Shown piece after piece: positions 1 to 12,200 of a DNA stretch of 64,000 nucleotides. A program made the position numbers and the translations under genes. Where the stretch lies: positions 15,002,900 through 15,066,899 of the forward strand of contig CM055107.1 in NCBI GenBank assembly GCA_029204225.1, in the 5' to 3' direction. Position 1 is the stretch's first letter. Every line of letters begins with the position of its first letter. Below the pieces are notes generated by a model that did no database searches, was not told where the DNA came from, and saw only the letters and a list, made by a program, of their open reading frames with translations. The stretch comes from Diphasiastrum complanatum (taxonomy: Eukaryota > Streptophyta > Lycopodiopsida > Lycopodiales > Lycopodiaceae).

Positions 1-2217
1 AAGATATAAGTATAGGTTAGATACAGACAAAAGATAGAGATAGATTGAGATTTTTAAGAGGAGCATCAGGCTACCAACGAGAAGTTCTACTTTGCAGGTG
101 CTCGACCTTTTGCACAATTTTTTATAAAGTTATATTTGTGAACCTATTGATACATGGCTAATTTTTAACCTTATAACATATTGTACCATGAAGATTATTG
201 TTGGAGCGGGCTAGGGTGATGCCCAACCAATTGGATGCCAACGATGTTTGAAATTTTTTTATTATGATGAAAATAATTCAGTAGATAAAAATAGATTCAC
301 TTAATGCACTATCTTTTAACAAGGCTAGCTACTATAACAACCGGCAATCTTTGATAGTTGTAGGATTTTAGAATGCAACATTTTTCGGTTGAAGGTTTTA
401 GAAGGTATGATTTTCAAAAGGAGACATGCATTGCAAGATGTAGGATATCAAAGGGAAACTTGAGGGAGGTTTCCCGAGCACTCCTTGGGACAGGCTCACT
501 TAGCACAGTCTAGTACTTTCTCCAATGACAATCATCCTTTGTTGAACATCGCTACAGATCCACTATGCATTGCAGCACCTGCACGTTGAAGATGCCACCT
601 CTTACAATGAACATAGACCACGCAAGCTACCTCCAGATCTTCCCTCACTGCTTCTCAATAGTCGAATTGTTTACATCATGCCATTGTCACATAGCTTGTC
701 ATTGCAGAGCTCTTACATCTTCGGTGGGTAGATCCTCAACAACCCCCGTGGGTAGAAACTCAATTGGGATATCTTGTGCAGATGGGAATTGCGCATTGAT
801 ATCCTACAAAAATCAATGGATTTTTGGTGTACCAGAAAATCAGCGAGCATCTGATAGCAAGAAATCAATGCATTTTGGTCAAAATGCTATTTTTTATCAT
901 TGGAGCTTATAAGCAATTCAAGAGATGAGATGTGGATGAGAATTTTGGAGTACTAAGAGTGCAATCCATAGAATGGCAAGAAAGCATGCTAAATATATTA
1001 CTCGGGAGAAATATTGGGGGTTATATATTCAGCCTGCAAATCAACATGCATTCTATTGAAGAAACTTAATGGTAAACCTCAAGTGTGTGATGTGAAATAT
1101 AGTGCGAAGTCTTTCAAATTACATTAGTTTCAAAATTTTCTAGGTTCAAGAGAATCAACCACGTACAAGAACTCATCTCCTAATGCACTAGGCTAGAAAG
1201 CATCACGCAACAAGCACCATTGGTGACAAATTATCATTTGCAGGTTGGCAAAATTTTTGACATAGGTCAAATATTTGTGAGCTCATTGTCACTGGCATGT
1301 GCAAATTAGCATTTCTAAAGAGAGGGAAGAGTCACATATCTCTTTGCATTCACTATCACAAATCATAATTCTGAAACTATATACTGCTTTGGATGATACA
1401 TTCTTGATCGATCATAAACAATACATTGATAGTTCTTTACATCCACAAACCGTTCCAGCAAGAGGCTGTGATGGAGTGAAAGATTACATGCTTTTAGTCC
1501 TTGCATGCGGGATCAGATTCTATTCCAGCAAGCTGAAGTGAAAAATTGAGGAGCTGATCTACAACTATTCGAAGAGGCCAGCGTGGAATCATTGCATGCA
1601 AATTCGAGATTCCAATATTTTTCTTTTCCAAGGAGCAAAAGATTGAAACCTTTGCAAGCGGCTCGGAAGCTGAGGGGTTGTCTTCTATTTCCATCGACGA
1701 GGGTGGTCCTTGCACCACAACGGTTGGCAGACTCCATCCAGACAGATCCGAAATAGACCGCAGACAGAAGATCCAACAGCAAGGCCTGAAATCTTAGCTT
1801 GATAGAAGGAGCAGAATCTGTGTTGATCCTACGACCACTTCCAGGAGGTAAATAGGCACGTTTGCAGGCTGTAAACAAGCGCACCATCAGCAGTTCCAGC
1901 GGGGTAGAAGTGGACGAGTTCTGAGGTTACAGCAGTAGAGTAGCAGTGCGCACCAGATTACATTCAAGCACATGCTACTCAAGCGTTCAGTTGGCTGCCA
2001 AACTAGCGATCAGTTTCTTGCTACACCAGCGATTAGTTCAGCTCTCAGTGAGCAAAACTTTGCAGCAGAGAGCGGAGGTTTGTAGGTGATAACAAAAAAG
2101 CTCCTCAGAAAATCAGTGCATGTTCTACTGTCATAAGTTGCATGCTAGTCTATGCGCAGTTTCCTGCCAGACCCGTGTTTGTCTGATCTTCAATCAGTTT
2201 AGGGCAAAGGAGCAGCG
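1..2217. other. No gene recognised
   Basis: Mixed sequence with only short chance reading frames. None shows a recognisable motif or splice-consistent structure. The last 700 bases are richer in GC and may belong to the 5' part of the non-LTR element that follows, but I cannot define its boundary. Confidence 0.4.
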
Positions 2218-2441
2218 GTGGAGCTTTCAAAACTTTTCCTATTGTTGGTCTTTCAGAGTTTTGGTGGAAGCTTTTGTTTGGGCAAGTTCTCCGAAATCTA
2301 TTGCAAAAGGTTTACAACGGTCGATGGCTCCATCGAGGTTAACGGCATTCCGTGTGAAGAAAAATCAAAAAATTATAAAACAGATCTTGGTTCAGTTGGT
2401 GAGGTGGTCCATCACAGGGTTCCCTTTGTACAGTTGTTCTC

Positions 2442-4440
2442 ATGGCTTCGGACATCTCCCTACTTCGTCCTCTCAGTCTCAAACGACCTGCTTCAATCGT
2501 ATCTCCCCCTCCTGACTCCCCTCCTCGTTCGCATCAAGCTGTGCTGCGTTCCTCGCTTGCCACAGCACCCTCTGTTCCTCCTTCGCCCACCTCTTCCCAG
2601 GGCATTGTTGCCCCCTCGCTTGGTCGTGAACCTCCTTCGACCCTTGTTGCATTGCCTTCTCAACTCCCTGAATGGGTTCCTTGCCATGCTTGTGGTCGTT
2701 TCTTCTCTCCTAGAGGAGGTCTTGCCCGTCACCAGCGTTCTTGTCCTGCGTTGCTTCAGTCGTCTCAAGATCGCCCTCCTCTTTCTGCACCCCATTCGCC
2801 CTCTGCTTCAGCTTGATTTTGGATTTCTTCCCTTGACGTCCTTGGAGCTTTTAACTTGGGCTTCCCTCGTCCAAGGCTCTACTTTCATATTCCCCTTGCT
2901 CTCTATCGTGAAACTCAAGTTGCTATGCACCTTCTTCTTGATCGCTTGGCTATTGACCCCTTTGACATTGCGGCTTGGCATCTGTTTCTTCTTTTTCCCC
3001 TTTGGTGTCTAGTCCTTCCTCCGAGGAGCGGGGATGCTGGTCATAGAGAAACTCGTGCTCGCCTTTGTCGCTTTCTATCGGGAGACTGGGAAACGCTTCA
3101 TGATGAACACTTTGCACGTTGTCAGGCACTTGCTGCTCGCAACTCACAGGACTCTCAACCTCAAGGCGCCCCACCTCTCCACCGTCGCCTTCGTCACACC
3201 CTACATCTTGGGCAAGTTGGTGAGTATTCTTGTGCAACTCGAGCTTTGGCTCCTCTCACACCCGTCTTCTGCTGATACTGTTGCTGCTCTCCAAGCTCTA
3301 CATCCTGCTTCTGAAGGCATTCTTCTCTTGTTTGTGGAGGACTTTGTGTCTGATGTTGACTTGGTGCTTGATCGTGATTTTCTCTTTCGTGCCTTCCATC
3401 GTAGTCCTCGTCTTGCTGCTGGTGGTCCCTCCGGTTTGGTCAATAAACACCTTCGTGATTGCTTTCCACCTGAGGACTCTGCTAGTGGCTTTGTTCAACT
3501 CTTTCAGGTCTGCTCTTTTATCGCCTCTGGTCACATTCCTTCTTCTGTCGCTTGTCTTTTGTCTGCGTCTCGTTTGATCGCCATGTCTAAAGCCTCGGGT
3601 GGCGTCCGTCCCATTGCTATTGGCGAAGTCCTCCTCCGTCTTGTTAGTCGTTCTATCTTTTTTCAGTTTCAATAGATTTTTGCCTCTTTTCTCTCCCCTC
3701 ATCAGTTTGGCATCTCTACTCCTGGCGGCTGTGAAACTGTCATTTATGGTTTGCATGTCACCCTTGATCTCCATCCTGACTGGGTTGTTCTCCAAGTCGA
3801 TGTTTCCAATTCTTTTAACTCTGTTTCTAGAGTTGCGATCTTTCAGGAGTTGCGCGCGGCTGGTGTTGAGTTGGCTCAACTTATCCCATTTGTGCGGTTG
3901 TTCTATGCTACTGAGACTCCTCTCTTTTTCAGTCACCATGTGCGCTCTGGGAATCTTTCTACTATCCAGTCTGCAGCAGGTACTCGTCAAGGTGATCCTT
4001 TGGCTGGTCCTCTTTTCGCTCTGGCTCATTTCCCTACACTTTGAGCTTCTGCAGAGGCCTTTCCCTCCTGCTTATTTCCTTCGGTTGCTGATGGCACTCA
4101 TATTGTTGGTCTTGCTCCTACGGTACTCCTCGCATTTCATCATTTCTCTGAGCAGCTGGCTTCATGTGTTCTCATCAGGCGGCAGAGCGTCAAAGTATTC
4201 CTGGTTCTATTCTCGTGGCTTCTTTCAAACAACGTGTTTCCATTGCCCTGCAACGTGCTCAGGCCCTATCTATTCTGCAACGGGCGACAGTGGCTGGGTC
4301 TGCTACATCTCATCTCCCTTCATTAGCCGACTCACCACCTCTTCACTTTTCCGATCTGCTGTAGTCAGTTGCCTACTTTTGTTTAAACTTCCCCTTCGGG
4401 GTGTATATATCTTTTTCATCAATGTACCTACTACTTCTTC
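2442..4440 (+). pseudogene. Decayed zinc-finger non-LTR retroelement (reverse transcriptase)
   Basis: The first frame (2442-3275, one TGA at 2814) has a Pro/Ser-rich head, then a C2H2 finger, CHACGRFFSPRGGLARHQ.SC, then a conserved-looking stretch ending DWETLHDEHFARCQ. A frameshift near 3270 leads into the RT frame (to 4044, one TAG at 3673) with KASGGVRPIAIGEVLLRLVS, HQFGISTPGGCETVIYG, LQVDVSNSFNSVSR (motif A) and AAGTRQGDPLAGPLFALAHF (motif B). The motif C region reads VADGTHIVG where a DD pair is expected, so the catalytic pair is damaged. An N-terminal C2H2 finger ahead of the RT recalls R2/NeSL-like or algal-type elements. It lies downstream of the MATE gene and is transcribed toward it. 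Confidence 0.75.
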
Positions 4441-4450
4441 CTATGAATAA

Positions 4451-5147
4451 ATGCACAGGGTGTTTTATTTTCTTTTACATGTCCAAAATAAATGTATATC
4501 TAAGAAAAACATCCATATGTGGTACAAATAGTAAGTCCTGAAATGTTGGCGATTTAAGTCAAATGACCACAACAACAGTCATATACAGTAAAAATTAGTG
4601 CCTCAAATACAAAGATCCGTAGCTGGAAGAATTAATTAGAAACAGGCTCAATATTGTTTGTTGGATTGAATGAGACGTCTTTGGTCTTTCTTTAAAGTGA
4701 AGCATTTGATACGTACCTACCTTTACCTTGTAATAATCAGCACTTAAATACAATGAAGGTTTTTGAAGGCGAGTCCCCAAGAAGGGGTAAACTGGCTACT
4801 TTCACAGTAACTTTATTCAAGGCTAATCCTGTTCAGAAATATTTTTTAATGCTAATTTTTTCTGAAGATTGAACATTGTCCTGCTACTTGATCTTGATTG
4901 GCGATACAAATAATTTCGCTCAATCTGAAGAGAGCATGACAATAATGTGAAACGTCTCTTTTTGCATATCAGTCAGTTTTACTATGTCCTGACATCCAAC
5001 AGATAATTCATGGAAATGCTCCATGTAATGAATCAACAAATACAGATGACAGGCTTGCTTAGCCTACTCTCAAACTAGCAAAGAATCTACCCGAGTTGTG
5101 CCCGCATATGAGGCCTTGGCTCCGGTGCGGCTGCCAAAATGAACAGC
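4451..5147 (-). other. MATE 3' flank and probable 3' UTR
   Basis: Between the retroelement relic and the MATE stop codon. It contains the AATAAA candidate and otherwise shows no reading frame or repeat that I recognise. Confidence 0.4.
4812..4817 (-). terminator. Candidate poly(A) signal of the MATE gene
   Basis: AATAAA on the minus strand, about 330 nt beyond the MATE stop codon. I found no closer AATAAA hexamer downstream of the stop. Transcript evidence would be needed to prove its use. Confidence 0.4.
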
Positions 5148-5255
5148 CTAGGATGTCTTCCAACGAGCTGATGAAACATTGTCTATTGAACTCTTATCCT
5201 CATTTAATATGCTAGTAGGAGACTTCACTCGGAAGTAAGACTGCAGAAAACGAGC
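5148..5255 (-). CDS. MATE gene exon 14, C-terminus and stop
   Basis: Residues 707-741 and the TAG stop. It begins [20 protein letters not shown] after acceptor ACCACAG|GCTCG and ends ARWKTS. The ARF.....R..SP.SIL pattern matches the C-terminal end of EDS5-like proteins, so the gene is complete at its 3' end. Confidence 0.92.
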   Translation of the reverse strand, partial: ARFLQSYFRVKSPTSILNEDKSSIDNVSSARWKTS

Positions 5256-6152
5256 CTGTGGTAACCAAAACAAGATAATGAACAGATTGTCCTCATGACA
5301 AGACTCTCTGTTTTTAAACTACCCTCTAATGAATAAGAAAGATTGCCTTTCTGGAAGCTATCGAATCAACAGAAAAAGAAAGAACTCCAGAATTTCAATC
5401 ACAGATGGGCCTTAGACATGCACCAATTGAAATAAAGTCAGCGCCCACCAACTGCCTAATAGGCCAAATCCAAGTTTGTCGAATGCCTGAAACATCAACA
5501 AACCAAGATACACCTTAAAGACCACAATGAAAGATTTTTTCTGAACTTGTAGCTACTAATACCATTAGAAAAGGGTAAAGTCTGTGTACATGATTCTTTG
5601 GCGAAATGTTTCACAATCTGTACAGTTACCCGACATCAAAGAGTGTTCATTACCAAAAGAAGAATGCTTCCACTGCAGAAGCATGATGCCATGCTCAATC
5701 CGAGGAATTTCAAATCCCTAGCAGCCTGCATGTCATGGCTGTTAAGTCAGGTGAAAGTACATATTCTGTATTGAATATCAGCAAATCAAAGCATCTCCTG
5801 ACATCAACATATGATAAACAAACTAGAGAAATAAGAATCAGAAAACTCAACAGGTAAGAATATCCTAACAGCCTTCTCTTCTCCAACATTAAGAACTCAG
5901 ATGATGGAACATATTGGCATGCACATATAAACAGTACATATTTCAACCATAGATAGGATTTCTTTCATAGAATTTGCTGAAATTAAAACTACAAACCCAA
6001 GTTGGAGCCAATATCATACCTAATCTCCTTAAAATGATTGGCTCAACACCATGCTATCATGACAAAAGATAACAAGAAGATTGCAACTTCTAACTTAGGC
6101 ATAAAAGCTAAAAGACTATTCAGCTCGCTTTCAAATCGCATAGGCTTATGTG

Positions 6153-6202
<50 letters not shown>

Positions 6203-9200
6203 GATTTCCTAGCACAATTCACCATAAACCCTAAAGAAATTAAGAGAGACATGGATCATGCAAATTGAAATTGGGAAGATCCACCAACTTGCCACTCTTG
6301 CTTCACCTCTTAGATGAGAATACTAGTTGATCTTCATGCTTTTTGACACAAAATAGATAGTAAGAACCAAAATCTAGCAAGATCAGATCAATTAGATGAT
6401 TAGAATCCTGTAAATTGGTTTGCATGTGTTGGATAAAAACATTCTTGCCATAAATTTCTACTTTGTCATGGTGAAAAAATCGGAAAATAGCCAAAAATTA
6501 TGATTTTTGCTTGTTTTTTCATGAAATTGGAAAGTAGGTGGTTGTAAAACACCATATAGAGCTTGTAGAGAGGTGACCCATAGTCTTAGGAAGCTGTCCT
6601 TGAAGTCAGAGCCAAGAATTCCAGCAATTGAGCATGTAGGAAGTACCATTTTTGGTGATTTTTGGGGGTGGATCTCTCTAAATCCACAAGGGGATCATTC
6701 TGGATTTTTTAAAGCATGATTAGTGTTCCTTTTTACCTTCCCAGTAAGCTATCAGACCTGTAATTTGGTGGGTGGAGGCTTAAGTTTCAATTCCATCAAG
6801 TTTGAGACTTCTAGAAATCAAGAATTCATGGTTCACAGCCCATACTGCTTCATAGGATCTGTATGAAGGCTTCATGGAACTCTCAGAGACCATTTAAGAC
6901 TATTTGGATCATCACTTTTAGGCTTGGTTGAGTGTTTGCAAGTTTTTAGGCAGATTGGCCTTGGAAAAGTGTGCCCTCCTACAAGTTATTTGGCTGTTCT
7001 GAACTCGCACGTGTGAAACCTAAGTGGCAGGCTGACGTGGCAAGAGTCTTGTTCACTAGGTCTCCCTCTGTTCTGAGCTTTACAACACCCAATTTGGTGT
7101 CCTGTAGCCAAAGATATGATTATCTGAAGTTTTGCAATTTTGTGAGTAAAATTGGCAAAATTTTGAATTGTTCTGATTGCATGCATATCAACTTTCTAAT
7201 TTGTGGTACTGTACTTGCATGGATGTCTGCATGTAGATTCTCAGAGTGATTCTGACATGCATGAGTGGTTTAGATCTGTTTTGAGTGGTTATACGCATGT
7301 GCTCTGACAGTTTGGACACAAATCAGGATTTATGGCTGACAATATCCGTAAAACTGAAATTTATGTAAAATTCCGTAAAGTCAAAAAATTATGTTGATGT
7401 TGCATGTCATGCATGCCTGATAGACATTAACTCAGTAAGATTAGGAATCCAACAATGAATCATTTTTATCAATTTCGATTGCCTAAATACTGACAGTATT
7501 TTTGATGAATTTTTAAGTTACGTAAAAATTTTAATTTTTTTTTTTAAATGTCGAATATTCAAAATTTTTAATTTTCTCCAAAATCTCGAATTATCTATGA
7601 AATTTACTGAAAATAGTGAATTGACCATGCTGGAGTCAATTTCAATCGGTTTTTGGCCAACTGTATTTCAATATGAGTTGATATTAACTCATTTTAGTAA
7701 TCTCCAGGAATAGATAAATCAAGATGACTGAAGAAACTTCAAATCAAGCTGCACCATCTTATATGGTGATTTGTCAGCAGTTGAGTACGATGCTCAATGA
7801 TATGAATAATCGTAATCAGATGAGAGACTAGCAAATGGAGGTTCTTTTGAACCAAGTTAAATTGATGTCTTCGCCCAATCTCGGTTTTCAACCGGAGGTT
7901 TATGTGGGAGAGAAGAAAGAGAAGAAACTTGAAGTTGTCGAGGACTGGCTCGCTAAGTGGAGCAGCTACTTCAACCTGCACGGAGTTCCAGATGAGAAGA
8001 AAGTTGAAAGCGTCATGCTGTTCTTACGCAGCAAAACGTCATCGTGGTGGCGAGACCGGTGAAGCCTACTACTTGGGATGCGTTTGTGGAAGTCTTCAAG
8101 AAAGCTTTCGTGATTGCGAATGACGTTGACTACTACTCAAAGCTCGTGAACTGCAAAATGGGTACAAAGAGCTTGGACTCTTACTTCTAAGAATTCATGG
8201 ACCTATGGAATAGGGTTCCATCATTCGATGAAAAGTTGGCACTTTGGCAGTTTGTCCTAGGTTTGTCAGCCGACTATCAAAACGAATGCAAGCAAAATGT
8301 GCTTCAAAGCCTCAAGGATGCGTTTAGGATTTTGAAAGCATATGATTCCACAGTGGTGGCATCCAGGAAGCAGTTTGTGCAAATTCCAACTGCTTTGAAA
8401 ACTAAGAAGGGAAAGAAGCGCGATCCAGACCAAGCAAATATTTTGACGAATTAGATCAAGCAGCGTCGGAACCCAAGAAGCAGAAGAAAAAGAGATTTAA
8501 GAAATCTATGTCCCGGGAAAAGGCTAAGAAAGAAAAGTTATGTTTCGTCTGTAAGAAGCCTGAACATATGATGAAATTTTGTCGAGAATGGAAGAAAATG
8601 TCTGCTCATATGATTGAAATCCCTGGAGGCAATGGTAAGACTTTGGAAATTAACCCGACAAATTGTGAGTGTGAATGTTCTTTCAGTACTACTTCTTTCT
8701 TGCCTAATGAACTTTTCTGTTTAATTGGCACAGTTAAAGATCAAGAAGTGAATATTCTATTGGACAGTGGTTCTCAACTCATAATTTTATTAATTCTCGT
8801 GTTGTGCAGAAACTCAGCTTGGAAACTGAAGCCAACAATAATCAAATATAAAACTATCTGAGGATGGGACATATACAACCTAGTAAATCACCATGGGGCG
8901 CTCCTGTTCTTCTTAAAGCGAAGAAAGATGAAGGTTTCCAGATGTGTGTGGATTACAAGGGGCTTAATAAAGTGACTGTCAAAAATAAATATTTGTTACC
9001 CAGGACAGATGATTTTGTAGATCGCTTGGGTGGAGCTCGGTATAAGGGAAGCTCCTTAGATCCTGCTTACAAATCACAAACACAATGATAACATACTATG
9101 GAAAAACCACCCAACCAAGTAGAAGCATCCAATCAAACTCTAGAAGCCTCACCCCCAAGCCAAGGAACACGAAGCATGAATGTAGAGTGAGAGCCTGGCA

Positions 9201-12200
9201 ATGAATCCACAACCATAATGAGGAGTAGGGCGAGTTTGGACCCAATATATAGAGCCAAAAGCATCCTGGGCACATAGCCATGCATAGCCCTAAGTTCCCT
9301 ATACATAGATTCACCTAGAATAGAGTCCTAAGCATGGACCAACTATTCATAGAATTGCTATTGATAACTCTACACATGCATACACTGTCTCATACCTTGT
9401 CTAAACTCCATTTAGTGTGTTCTGGGCCTCACAAGGATATTAGTTACTTTCGGGTCACGTCCAGTATGACGTGGCATAACTAACAGCTTGTTTCACTGGA
9501 GTACCGTGTATCCAAGACTAGGAGTATACTGTATCCTATGTACTGGTCATGGACATATCATTCTTCCCTCCTTAAACTGTTTTTATCCTTAGAAACTAAA
9601 ATTCGAAAAATTCTTCTTTATGCTATCAAGTCTCTCCCACAAATCATCATCCTCAGTACGACCCTTCCACCGAATTAAGCACTCAGAGATAGAACGATTT
9701 CTCAATTGTTTATCTCTGGTTCTAAGCACTTTCTCAGGTTCCAAAGGTACACTAAGCGACAAATCTTCCAAATGGAATAAATCCTCATCCGATCCAACTG
9801 TATCACCATCATGTAAACTTAGTTTCAAATGACTTATATGAAATACTGGGTGTGCAGTTGATTTTCCTTGAAGATCGAGTTCATACGCCAAAGAACCAAT
9901 TCTACGTACAATCCTAAAAGGTCCACAATAACGGGTAGACAGCTTATAATGCTTCCCTGTACGTAACGTCTTAGAATCTTTTGGAATCCTAAGATATACC
10001 CAGTCATCAACTTTAAAATCTCTTGGAGATCTCTTAAGATCGGTATGAGCACTTCGGATACTATCCTTAGCCACTTGCAACATCTTTTGCATATCATGCA
10101 AAAAATCAGCAATCTTCTGGATCTTAACAGACTTCGTCTCAACATTTACTAGAGATCTAGGTTGAAAACCGTACATAAGCATGAAAGGATTGTAACCTGT
10201 AGCAGAATGTTTTTTACTATTATATGCAAACTCAACCAGTGGGAGATAATCTTCCCAATGAGATTGCATGTGAGAAACATACGTCCTCAAAATATCTTCC
10301 ATAGTTTGATTAGTCCTTTCTATCTGGCCATCTGATTCTGGATGATCTAAAAAACTTAAACTCAAAGAAGTTTCAAGTTTATGGAATACTACTGACCAAA
10401 AGTGACCTGTGAACTTAGGATCTCTATCACTAACAATGTCACTAGGTAGACCATAAAACCGAAATAATCTTTCAACAAAGATCTGGGCTAAATCAGAAGC
10501 CTTTATAGTTGACTTGACTGGTATGAATGCAGCTAACTTAGTTAACCGATCCACTACAACCCAAATAGAATCATTTTGTCGTTGGGTCTTTGGAAGTCCA
10601 ACTACAAAACCCATAGATATGCTTTCCCATTTTTTATCCAGGATATCTAACAGATGCAACAAACCACCAGCCTTACCGGAATTGGCCACTCAATCACAAT
10701 CTTGATTTTATCCTCATCAATCTTGATCCCATTTACTATGATCTTATGACCAAGATAAAGCAACTCTTGCTTAAAGAATTCACACTTGGACTCTTTAGCG
10801 TAGAGTAACTCCCGACGGAGTTTCATCAAGACGATTTTAAGTGTTCTACGTGTTCCACCAAGGATTTACTGTAAACAAGAATGTCGTCTAAGAATACAAC
10901 CACAAACTTCCCCAAATATATTTGCTGGAACGTTGCTGGAGCATTCATTAATATAGCACATATTGAAAAAACTTCATACTCAGAATAATCCAATGTCTCC
11001 ATTTTATTAACTGTAGAAATCTGATCCAACGGACGTACAAAATTACTGCCAAATAATGTAACTACCTTATCACCCTCCTTGAAAGTGAGAACATGCTTCT
11101 CAAAATCAATTAACAGAGAAGGCAACTTACTAAATAACCATTCATAACCTAAGATTAAATCAGTACGAGCTAGGTCTAAAACATGAAAATTAACTAATTC
11201 CGTGTGTCCTTGCATCAAAACTGGGAGCTTCGGGACTTTTACGTTCCAAGTCTCCAACTCTGCTCCTGAAGCTAGATAAACTTTATATCTATGATTGCTA
11301 GCTTCAGTTTCCAAGCTGAGTTTCTACACAAAACGAGAATTAATAAAATTATGGGTTGAACCACTGTCCAATAAAATATTCACTTCTTGATCTTTAACTG
11401 TGCCAATTAAACGGAAAAGTTCGTTAGGCAAGAAAGAAGTAGTACTAACAAAACATTCACACTCACAATCAGTCAGGTTAATTTCCGAAGTCTTACCATT
11501 GCCTCCTGGGAGCTCAATCATGTGAGCAGACACTTTCTTCTTTTTTGGACAAAATTTCATCATATGTCCAAGCTTCTTACAGAGAAAACATAAGTTCTCT
11601 TTCTTAGCCTTTTTCCGGGACAGAGATTTCTTAAATCTCTTTCTCTTCGGCTTCCTGGGTTCCGATGCTGCTTGATCTTATTCGTCAAAATATTTTGCTT
11701 GGTCTGGACTGCGCTTCTTACCCTTCTTGGTTTTCAAAGTGGTTGGAATTTGCGCAAATTGCTTCATGGATGCCACCACTGTGGCATCATATGCCTTCGC
11801 AATCCGAAACGCATCCTTGAGATTTCGAAGCACATTTCGCCTGCATTCGTTTTGATAGTCGACTGGCAAACCTAGGACAAACTGCCAAAGTGCCCTCGCA
11901 TCGAATGATGGAACCCTATTCCATAGGTCCATGAATTCCTGGATATAAGAGTCTAAACTCTTTGTACACATCCTGCAGTTCACGAACTTCAGATAGTAGT
12001 CAACGTCATCAGCAACTACGAAAGCTTTCTTGAAACCTCCGCAAACGCATCCCAAGTAGTTGGCTTCACCAGTAAATTTCACCACCATGATGACGCTTTG
12101 CTGCGTAAGAACAGCACGACACTTTCAATTTTCTTCTCATTAGGAACATCGTGCAGATTGAAGTAACTACTCCACTTGGCCAACCAGTCCTTGACGACTT

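Larger units (their letters stand above)
6330..9075 (+). mobile_element. Ty3/gypsy chromovirus-type copy, truncated (plus strand)
   Basis: A 1.4-kb non-coding leader (about 6330-7720) precedes gag at 7724. The leader and gag are homologous, in inverted orientation, to about 11320-13870. Coding parts follow in order: gag, zinc knuckle, protease DSG motif and the first part of RT. The element stops within RT near 9055, where sequence of the opposing element begins. No LTR or primer site could be identified at its left edge. Stops and frameshifts show that it is dead. Confidence 0.8.

Noticed and set aside
2218-3012. Leucine-rich 264-codon plus-strand frame
   Set aside because: It overlaps the zinc-finger/RT frame in another register and has the composition of a frame shadow; the zinc-finger frame carries recognisable motifs.
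3298-4029. 243-codon minus-strand frame across the RT region
   Set aside because: It is antisense to the RT motifs and shows only low-complexity Arg/Lys/Thr content.
6038-6268. Frames through the TC repeat on both strands
   Set aside because: They depend on the microsatellite (Leu-Ser and Arg-Glu runs) and have no other coding signal. The same applies to frames at 32950-33400.
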